Source of the DNA: Folioceros fuciformis
Taxonomy: Eukaryota; Anthocerotophyta; Anthocerotopsida; Anthocerotales
Direction of reading: 5' to 3'
DNA length: 30,175 bases
Assembly (NCBI GenBank): GCA_049999805.1
Contig: JBNGIO010005636.1
Location: 35,200 to 65,374, forward strand
The first letter of the stretch is position 1. Each line of letters opens with the position of its first letter. Below the pieces are notes generated by a model. The model saw only the letters and a list, made by a program, of their open reading frames with translations. It was not told the origin of the DNA and searched no databases. The translations under genes were made by a program, and so were the position numbers. Shown in pieces: positions 10,368-18,667 of this stretch.

Positions 10368-12625
10368 TCAAGGAGTGAACTGGTCACCATCCACTGAAGG
10401 TGAGAATGATTGATGTTGCTGCACACTTCGGATCTCTCTTAACAGTGCTTTTGCCTCTTCCTTCGCCTACAAGACAGGCATTCCACAATAATCAAAGAAC
10501 AAGATGCAGCTGGCAATTGGTCCGAGTACGAAGGATGATGGTGATGCAATAATTACCCAGGGAGGATCACAAAAGCATTTGCACTTACAGGGCCTCCATA
10601 GTCTTGCAACCGTGTGCAATACGTTTCTGCTTCAAAGAGTAGTCGGCGATTTTTACTGTACGTGGCAAGAAACAGTAAGGCATCAACAATTTCTTGCCCC
10701 TCGCTTCGATCTGCTTCCATCCTTTCCAAGGCTTTCCTGTAATAGTAGGCAGCCTCCTCCGTTTCTCCTAGCTGATTGAACAGTTTTGCAAGCTTGTTCA
10801 AGGCAATGCCCTCCCTGTCATTGTTACTGACTGCCCGTTTGTAGCACCTGATGGCCGCATCATGCATCTGAAGATGGTCATTTTCATAGATGCCTCCCAT
10901 TGCACACCACATCCGTGCATCATGCGGCCTGAGCTGCGTGGCACGTTGAAAGTAATACTGGGCATAGTAGGGCATATGCAGGATCTCGTATGCCTGACCA
11001 AGACCATACCACGCACGATAATCTCTTGGGTTGATGTCCACAGCCCTCCTATATGCGTCAATGGCAGCAGGAGTATTTTTCAGTTCAACATATTCATGGC
11101 CCATGAGTGTCCATGCCGACAGATACTTTCGATTGAGCTTTAGCGCCCTTCTGAAATAGAGCACAGCTTTCTCATGTTGTGCTTTCAAACTGTAGTAGTT
11201 CCCGATGATGCAGCAGGTCTCCGGTCGATACTTGTCCGTGAGAACTGCTTTGTGTGCCAAATGACTCAGAGATGCAAAGCATTCCTTGACGTAAAGAATG
11301 TTGGAGTATGTATCCATCCCATCTATCCGATATGGATCTATCCTGAGAAGCTCCTCAAAAATAGCTTCTGCTTCATCAAAGTCACGCAGGTTATAATGAG
11401 CAGTTGCTGTTTGCGCCAATACGTGATCACTCCGAGGAAAAGATAGATGCAATGATCGGTAACAGGCAAGGCCATCCGAGTTCCTCTGCAAATCCAGATA
11501 GACACTGCCCAAGAAGAAGTCTCGCATCCAATGCTCGTTGAGATCAAGGTTGGATAGAATATCACTATCCGTGCACAGAGCCTGCAGCTCAAGCCACGCA
11601 CTCCAGTTCCATGGATACTGGTTCACAGACTTGCACAATGTAGCACGAGCTTCGGCATTGCGCTCCCTTTCATGTAGAACCACGCCATACAGATACATCC
11701 CAAAGGCATCCAGCATATTCTTCCTGTAAAGAGCTGACAGCTCCTGCTCCAACCCAGCCAGCTCCGGGTTCACAACATCACCGGTGCCAAGAGGTCCTGC
11801 CAGCTCTATGATAGCCTCCTCCTTCCTCTTCTCTCCTGCCTGAACATCAAAAAGACGCATCAGTTTCCCTTCCAAGACGACTTCGTATCACCTGAGCTCC
11901 ACACCCGACCTGAACCCACTCCGCAAACATCGTCAAGCCAGCTTTCAACAAAGCACTTGACCTTGCCCTGAAAATGTGGCAAACCTTGGGAATGAAAAAG
12001 TTACTCGACCAGATAAATGGCATAACACCGGAGGAACAGACTCTTGTGCCCGGTGCAGCCTCGGAGTGCATGTGCTGCCCGACGGTACTCTCGCAGGTCA
12101 AAAAATGACTTGGCCAGCAGATAAACATCGTCGTCCTCGTCTTCCTCCTCGGCCACCAGGCTTTTCCCAGGAACAGGAGTGGCTTGATCTCTCTTACTGG
12201 AGAATCTCTTGGACGTGGACCTATCCGACCGGCTATCAGCTCCCAAAATTCCGTCGTCCAACACGCCAACTAGCTGCTCTGCAGCCCTGTCATCCAGGCA
12301 CCGATGCTTAAGCGGACGCGCACCAAAATCCCTCGTCAACAAGAGTCATATGGCAAAAACCCTGCCAGCATCAATCTCAACTGGTACACCAGAACTCGAC
12401 GGCTGACGGCTGCTAGTACAAATCGGAGAAAGAAGGAAGACAACTCGCCAGATTACAACCACGAAACAATTTCAAACTCGCAAATGCACTTCAACTTCCG
12501 CACTGCTGACCAGAAGACGCCGCTGTTTACCATTTGGCAGCTGCAAAAAGGCCGCGATCCCGGAGCTGACAGACAGCATTGCGTAGCTCCCTGCGGTAAC
12601 AAGAAGCCACACCGCTAACCTCCAT
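10368..12625 (-). CDS. APC8: APC8/CDC23, TPR subunit of the anaphase-promoting complex
   Basis: This is a scaffold TPR subunit of the APC/C ubiquitin ligase, which drives destruction of cyclin B and securin in the nucleus. Exons: 12625-12531, 12286-12010, 11839-10589 and 10466-10368, giving 573 residues, close to the plant APC8 length of about 580. Exon 1 starts MEVSGVASCYRRELRNAV and joins KW|AAEQLVG. Exon 2 has the YLLAKSFFDLREYRRA helix pair. Exon 3 is one long TPR block with ESVN-like SVNQYPWNWSAW, then NDPYR-like RIDPYR, LTDKYRPETCCIIGNYYSLK, YLSAWTLMGHEYVELKN and DYRAWYGLGQAYEIL. The last exon encodes AKEEAKALLREIRSVQQ and a short tail. The donor of intron 2 (CTG|GTCGAG) is poor, but only it keeps phase with the conserved AGEKRKEE start of exon 3. 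Confidence 0.95.
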
Positions 12626-13501
12626 ACCACCAGGGTGCCGGCCAAGCCACTGCAAAAGTGAAGGCCAGAGATGGAATACGAGGAACTTCACTGACTTGGT
12701 TCCCGCAACAACGACATCGATGTGGAAGCCAGTTCCTTTCGAGAGCCTTGGTTGTGGGAAGGCTGGTTCCCCCTATAAGATGTCCCGGTGTTATTGAAGA
12801 TTTAAAACGCAGAGCTACATTTAGCACTTCGCTTTCAGATTACGATAAAATGAAGGGAGGCTTGGCCTGGGCCCTTAAGTGGGAACAACCCGGTAAAAAC
12901 GACTCTGACTGAAGGCCTTACCATACACATGGAATCTTCCATCTCTGCTTCTTCTTGTAAAGCCAGCCTTTATGCTCATTTTATTTTTAAAAGTCAGTTC
13001 ACTTGGACTCAGCTCACAAGGGGAGTTAGCGACTAAGGGCGCTTTGTTAGTTGGAAATTTTCAAAGTGTTTGGGAAGAAAGAGCACATATCCTTTCGTAG
13101 GTTCAAATCTCCAAAGAAGCCACAATGCTGGATACCAAGTTTACATGTAGGGACAACGTGGGGTAGTCATTGTTTTCGTGTATATACGTAACGGGTAAAT
13201 AAAAAATATGTACACATCAGACCGATCCACCTGTTTCGCTAGCCGATCGGTTGTTACGTCAGAGAGACCTGGCCAGCCTGTGCCCCTATGTCTGCAGCTT
13301 CATACGACCCACCATCAGCGTCCTGAATCAGAGGGTAGTCAGATTGATTTCCATCGCAGCAGTACCGGGATGAGTCGTGGTGTGTGGATGTCACGATACT
13401 GGGGCTGACCATGCCACTTTGAGATCAGCAGTGAAGAAATTGTGGGAGACTTCATAGTGACTGATGTCATGTCCGCGATGTATTCATTGAGGTGTCGTCA
13501 C
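12626..13501. other. Intergenic region between APC8 and CFAP298
   Basis: This contains the APC8 promoter on its left side and the CFAP298 3' flank on its right. The open frames at 12658-12912 and 13208-13408 show no recognisable domain. A GGCCTGGGCCC stretch near 12863-12873 resembles the TGGGCC-type elements common in promoters of plant cell-division genes. Confidence 0.4.
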
Positions 13502-15034
13502 TCAACGATACTGGATGTGGCCTGTCTTGTTAAAATGGCACTTGAGGGCCTTAGGATTTGCCCAGGCTGAGGATATATAAGAATCATCCTCATCCTCTTG
13601 CAGTTTCTGCGTAAAACCGTGTGTTCTTCATTAAGAGTAGAATCAAGAGGGTGGAAAAGGAGAGAATACCGTTTTACAGTTCTCAATACATACTTCTTGT
13701 TCTTTTTGCTGTTTGTAGTACCATGCCATCATAGCCTTCTGCGTCTCTTCGTCCACTGGCTGGCAACAAAATATAGCACGCAGACTCAACTGTAGGTCGT
13801 AATCTCTCTGTTACATTCTCATGGTGTCTACAATAAAGTTTGATCTCCACTTACTGGTTCTCTAGCGGGAGCTTGGAGACCCTTGCCTTGCAGCTTGACG
13901 ACAACCTGGAAAAGGGCAGCATACAAAGTTTCAACGAACCCGACATCGATTGACCGGTTTTGCGAGAACGGTGAGCTAGTTTGGAAATTGCAACAGGATG
14001 CTTCCATTACCTTGGTTTTTTCATTTTTCCCTAGGTGGTCTCCTATCTTTTTTTCTCTGTTGAACTCCTTGCCTGCCCACCACATCTGAGCTGTATCTGG
14101 ATCAAAGGTATCCTTGCCTGCTTTGCATCAGCCGGAGAGCCATGACCCATTAGACGATCAATCTGGTTGAAGGAAAATGAGACCGAAAGTTCAGGGCCTG
14201 TACATGACGTACGTTCGAAAGTGCCGATCAGCTCTTGCTGAACAGGATCATATCTGGGCAGGCCCATAGGATAGCATATTGCAACAGCACCCTTTACGTC
14301 TAGCAGAACTTCTTTCAAGGATGACAGATCAAGGGGCACCTTGTGCAACACCTGCTCCTGCAAGTAATTACTTCACATGTTGAAGCTTCAGCCGATACAG
14401 ACGACATTCAAGTTTTTCTCGACTGAGACCTGCTGACTTCTGCCAATAAGAGACAACACCGTTTGAAGAGAAGACTGCAGCATTAGGAGACACGACCAGA
14501 GCACAACGAGCCCCTGAAACAAAGTTGACCAAGGGAAACGGGTGGATTTACCTTAGAGACACAGGCTGCAGCGTCAGCAAGCGCTTTGGTGAGAACTTGA
14601 GCGACCTCGGGATCGCATGCTGAAAGAAACAAAATCCTTGAGACCAAATTGCCAGACAGAATTGTAGCCACAGAGAGAGAGAGAGGGAAAGACATGGTGC
14701 AAAATCGTGTGTGCAAGGGCAGAGGTTCCAAACCTTCTCCTGTACGGGCACCAGAGGGATCTTTGTTGTAAAAAGGACCCCTAGGTTTATGATGCACGTT
14801 GCTGGAGCATTGGGCAGCCCCAGGTTCGTCATCGCTGTCTTCGTCCTCACATTCAGGATCCCTGGCAGGGCCGTGAAGAGCCAGACGGTTGCCCTCCTCC
14901 TTCAGATGCAGCAGCCGCAGCTGCATGTTATGGATGCGAACTACATCCTTCACCACGTCATCAACACTTGATGAGGTTGAACACTCGTACAGAAACTGGT
15001 GCTCCTCGCTCTGCTTCAGGTGTAGCCGGACCAT
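13502..15034 (-). CDS. CFAP298: CFAP298 (C21orf59/Kurly/FAP298), cilia dynein-arm assembly factor
   Basis: This is a cytoplasmic and ciliary protein needed to assemble outer dynein arms of motile cilia. In plants it would serve only flagellated sperm. Exons: 15034-14734, 14619-14552, 14357-14213, 14117-14011, 13905-13855, 13759-13694 and 13606-13502, giving 280 residues against 290 in human. The N terminus MVRLHLKQSEEHQFLYE matches the family start. RTGEACDPEVAQVL bridges exons 1-2. YPMGLPRYDP is at 152-161, AQMWWAGKEF at 181-190, GKNEKTK at 201-207 and APAREP at 219-224. The C terminus has DDSYISSAWANPKALKCHF. An in-frame GTG 18 bases upstream would add six residues and is ignored. The acceptor before KDTFDPDTAQ (14118) is the least certain; another at 14101 also keeps frame. 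The gene shares its promoter with ICln. Confidence 0.93.
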
Positions 15035-15252
15035 GGTGCTTGACGACACCACTTGCCTGCCTGCCTGCTTCAGGAAAGCATTTGCCGTGGGTCGTGAAGT
15101 AAGAGATGCTCACGTCCCTGTACCCCGAGTTCCGTCACACTTGCGACAGTTACGTTAGGGCCGTTTCTCTCGCTCTCGGTTGAAAGACAATTTTGGCGGG
15201 CTTCTGGTAGTCCAAACGAACGGGTTCGAGGGCTTTCGATTTGCGTGGTGCG
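15035..15252. promoter_or_regulatory. Bidirectional promoter between CFAP298 and ICln
   Basis: Only 218 bases separate the two divergent start codons, so both 5' leaders and core promoters must fit here. The interval is GC-rich, has no TATA box, and contains GTTAGGGCCGTTTC near its middle. This is typical of a TATA-less divergent promoter of housekeeping type. Confidence 0.65.
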
Positions 15253-16355
15253 ATGGCGGTGGGTATAGTTGCAGTGGCAGAACGCGATGCGGAAGGGCGA
15301 CCCTGCCTGGACGTGGATGACGGGGAATCTGGGTTTGCGCTGGTGCAGCCAGCTGTGGGCATCGTGCTTGGCAGCTCTCCCTCAGCTCAGCTGGGCACTT
15401 TGTACATCACTACCAGGCAAGTGCCTGGTTCTGTGAGAACTTGCTTCCATGTTCGGAGGTGTGGGGACTGATGCAGTTCGAATACTGTTCCAGGGAGGAA
15501 CAATGCAATTAGCTGACCCGAACCCTTTGTTGCAGGCGGCTCATATGGCTGAGTGATGAGAACGCGGACAAAGGATACGCAGTTGATTTCTTGTCGCTGT
15601 CGATGCATGCAGTTTCCAGGGATGTTAGCGTTTTCCCTCAACCTTGTATTTACACCCAGGTACTGCTGCCTTGGCTTACGGTGGATTTTGTTCCCACACA
15701 ACCGGCATTCACTGTCCCTTGTTATCGGGTCTCAGATAGAGACTAACGGAATGGATGAGGAAGACGAAGATGAGGGTGGCGAAGACGACGAGGCTTTGCA
15801 GGCAGAAGGAGGTGTTCCTGACTTGTCAAAGGTGCAGGAGATGCGGCTTGTGCCACAGGACCCCAGTGTCTGTATCCTTGGAGTAGCAAACCATGTCGAT
15901 ACCTGATTTCGGGTGTAGCCGAACAGGCCATTGCTCTGGACCCGATTTTCCTTCACTCTCAGTTAGTGGACAACGTGTTCCAAGTTCTCTGCGACTGTGC
16001 AGCTTTAAACCCAGACCCTGAAGGAGGTATGTGCACGTGATCTGCTGCGCTTGCCGAGTGTCCTCTTTCCAGTTTCAGGCTTTTCTCACATGCTGGCTCG
16101 GACTTCAGAACAAGAAGGTGAAGGCGAATGGTTCTTTAATGCGGCCGAGGTCATGCCGTGTGTCATTGGAGGAGGGGTTAACGGGCACCATGACATCTCC
16201 AACGTATGATACTTCACCTTTGTTATGTGCTTGGCATTTAAGCATATAGCATGTTTAGTGAGGTGGAGATTGCTCTAATCGTCCGTGGCTCGCCACAGCT
16301 TGTGATAGATGACGCCAGGTACGAAGATGCAGAAGAGGAGGACTTTGGAGAGTGA
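15253..16355 (+). CDS. ICLN: ICln (methylosome subunit pICln, CLNS1A)
   Basis: ICln is the PRMT5-methylosome chaperone that delivers Sm proteins for snRNP assembly, first described as a chloride-conductance regulator. Exons: 15253-15416, 15536-15659, 15736-15871, 15967-16026, 16109-16203 and 16263-16355, giving 223 residues, like plant ICln at about 229. The PH-like fold is visible as LGTLYITTRRLIWLSD, KGYAVDFLSLSMHAVSRD and CIYTQ. The acidic insertion follows in exon 3, then DLSKVQEMRLVPQD. Exon 5 gives EGEWFFNAAEVM, and the C-terminal acidic motif is ARYEDAEEEDF. Intron 1 has a GC donor (AG|GCAAGT). The last acceptor (GTGAG|GTGGAG at 16262) was chosen because it alone keeps phase with the conserved C-terminal motif. 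It lacks a good pyrimidine tract. Confidence 0.92.
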
Positions 16356-16593
16356 CAAACTGATTTCCGGACAGCCATGGTTGACCAGCCTTTTCGAAGA
16401 AACAGTAGCTGATGGTTGATACCTGGCTGGCTGGTGTCCTCATCGATACGTATACATAGGAATGCTCTGGGCTTCTCAGACTCGAATACCTGACACTGTA
16501 GATGCATCGATCGACTTTATTGTTGGATTGTTTTGATGTAACTGTAACTGAAATTCGACAAACTGATTTCATGACGAGGAAATAGCACCAAAT

Positions 16594-18226
16594 TCACGGT
16601 AGGAATGGCAGCTGGACACGTTCAAACGAAGAGAATGTTACATGGCCTGATTCAACGCATGCAAACTTAACTGGCACACCATTATTACTTCTCTCCAGGT
16701 CCTCTACCTCCCTAAGCTCGGGAGGACGGTCACTGCAGTCACAAAGTGGCAATTCAGTTCTCGCACGACCTGAAGAGGGAACGAATCTTAACAATGCTTG
16801 GCACCCTCACCTAATACAAAGGCTGAACGCAGGCCTTCCTGGTGCAGTCTTTTTGAACTTGCTGTTAGGCAGGTGCACATCATACATGAGCACGAGATGG
16901 GAGGTTTGTTGGGGTTGATCAGCATGACCTTTGAGAGACTCTGCATTGAAATTCGAGACTGTACCACCAGCTTCTACTTCCTGCCCCTCCCAGTGTCTGA
17001 CCAGATCCGCCCCACCCAACTCGTCCAGCTTCTCGCCAAACCCCTCTGATAGACTGGCTAGAGAGGTTTCACTGTCACATTTTGCCACCGACGGTGAGCT
17101 TAGTAGCTCATTCGTGGGCACTCCAGCCTCATCAGTCCCCACATCTATCTCATCCGATGATTCCTCGTCTTCCGTAGATTGTTCCTTAACATCTAACAAA
17201 CTCATCAACTGAACCGTGGACGATGCACTGTCATAGCTGCTACTGCTTGTCTGCTGTTTTTCAGAAGACTCCAGGTTCTTAACGAGCCTTCTCGCAGACT
17301 TATTTGTCCACACCACGTCATGTCTACGGACAACGTAGCCAAGCTTCTTCAAATAAGCATAACACAGATAAGCACTCCAAGAACAGCCACACGACGTGCC
17401 GGCCAACATCCTATACAGGTCGGCAGTTGGCATCAAAACTTGCCCCATCATGAGAGCTAGGCTTCCATGCTCCACCAACCACCTGGACAAAAGGACCTGC
17501 TCTCAACCACCCAATCCAGCAGAGCAATTGGAATCTGGTATAGCAGCAACAGCAGCATGGGAAGAAAATGAAACGCACAGTGCTTCTTCAAAATGACAGA
17601 AAATCTTGCCGTCCCGAATAATCCCAGTCGTGTTCCACAACTTGCCTCTCCTTACCACAAGCTCTGCCATGCCTCTCTCTGGCTGCCAAACTGCAACAGA
17701 CACATCCTTCCTACAGCACAGAGACATCATCCAGACAGTCACACAACTCCAACATTTTCAGCATTGTCGTCGTTTACCGAACCTGCAAGGTTGCATGCAT
17801 AAGTCACCTGGAAAGCTGCTCGCATGGCCTAATCTGGTGGGCTGTAAAAACGTCCCCACCCGTATCTCCACGGTCGATGGACCCGAGCTCTGTCACGCAG
17901 GCAGCAGCCTTTCCGGCCGTGCATGGTCCAAAACAGGGCTCAGCAGCAGACAGAGACCACCCTGCGGAAACACTGCCACCCTCATCGCCACGGTCGATGG
18001 ACCCGAACTCTGTAACGGAGGCAGCAGCCTTTCCAGCCGTGCATGGTCCAAAACAGGGCACAGCAGCAGACAGAGACGGCCCTGTGGAAACACGGCCACC
18101 CTCATCTCCACGGTCGATGGACCCGAACTCTGTAACGGAGGCAGCAGCCTGTCCGGCCGTGCATGGAGCAAAATAGGGCTCAGCAGCACGCAGAGATCGT
18201 CCCACCTCCGAATCTGAGGCTTTCAT
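16594..18226 (-). CDS. TSEN54: TSEN54/Sen54, tRNA-splicing endonuclease subunit
   Basis: This is a structural subunit of the heterotetrameric endonuclease that excises introns from pre-tRNAs in the nucleus. Exons: 18226-17808, 17710-17579, 17482-16811 and 16732-16594, giving 453 residues. The Sen54 N-domain spans exons 2-3: SRKDVSVAVWQPERGMAELV, GKLWNTTGIIRDGKIFCHFE, EALWLVEHGSLALMM and the WSAYLCYAYLKKLGYVVRRH helix pair. A Ser/Glu-rich linker of about 130 residues follows. The C-terminal fold is YDVHLPNSKFKKTAPGRPAF, then NNGVPVKFACVESGHVTFSS. Exon 1 encodes a 40-residue tandem repeat found in no Sen54 I know. The ATG at 18226 is the first in a frame open further upstream, so an additional 5' exon is possible. 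The gene is convergent with ICln (238 bases between stops). Confidence 0.9.
17865..18206. repeat. 120-base tandem repeat inside the coding sequence of TSEN54 (about 2.8 copies)
   Basis: The segment CCACGGTCGATGGACCCGA recurs at 17868, 17988 and 18108, exactly 120 bases apart, with high identity between copies. The period is a multiple of three, so the minus-strand frame reads it as a 40-residue repeat. Each unit contains GSIDRGDEGG, then SLSAAxPCFGPCTAGKAAA and VTEF. The other frames also stay open, which is a consequence of the period and not evidence for antisense genes. Confidence 0.92.
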
Positions 18227-18667
18227 GAGGACGCAAACATTTGCAAAGCCTTCAGCGCAGAAGCCGCAGCACGATTGAGCCACCCATCGCGCAAGACATC
18301 ATATCCTTGCCCAAGAGCCCACATCAGGAGGGGAACTGGAAGTAGGAGTTTCCCGGCATAGCATGTCCGTGCCACAGTTCTCGGATCCGAATTTCAAAAT
18401 TCAAGGAAACCACATCAAAAAGCGGCGGGGAAAGAACAATCCGTTGGCACAACTCCTCCACCACACCCAATTCTCCACGTTCACTTATTACAGCACGTCG
18501 GCTAGCCAACACAGCTCCTGCCCTCGGCTACCGCACTTGGGGAAACGGCAACTGAGTTGTGTAGAGAGATAGTTGCAGAAATGAGCTGTGGCTGCTGTTG
18601 GTGTACTGTCGAGCAATGACTTGTGATAATGCATCATGCCCGATCGCGCATCGGGGCCAGTCAGGGA
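18227..18667. other. Divergent intergenic region between TSEN54 and the lectin receptor kinase
   Basis: 441 bases separate the two start codons and hold both promoters and leaders. The TSEN54 frame stays open upstream to about 18283 without another ATG. No other gene is seen. Confidence 0.45.

Noticed and set aside
17868-18200. CRISPR-like spaced repeats
   Set aside because: The repeats are contiguous 120-base units with no spacers, in plant nuclear DNA, and they are coding.
17606-18217. Long plus-strand frame opposite TSEN54 exon 1
   Set aside because: It stays open only because the 120-base repeat is a multiple of three. The minus strand splices to conserved Sen54 sequence.
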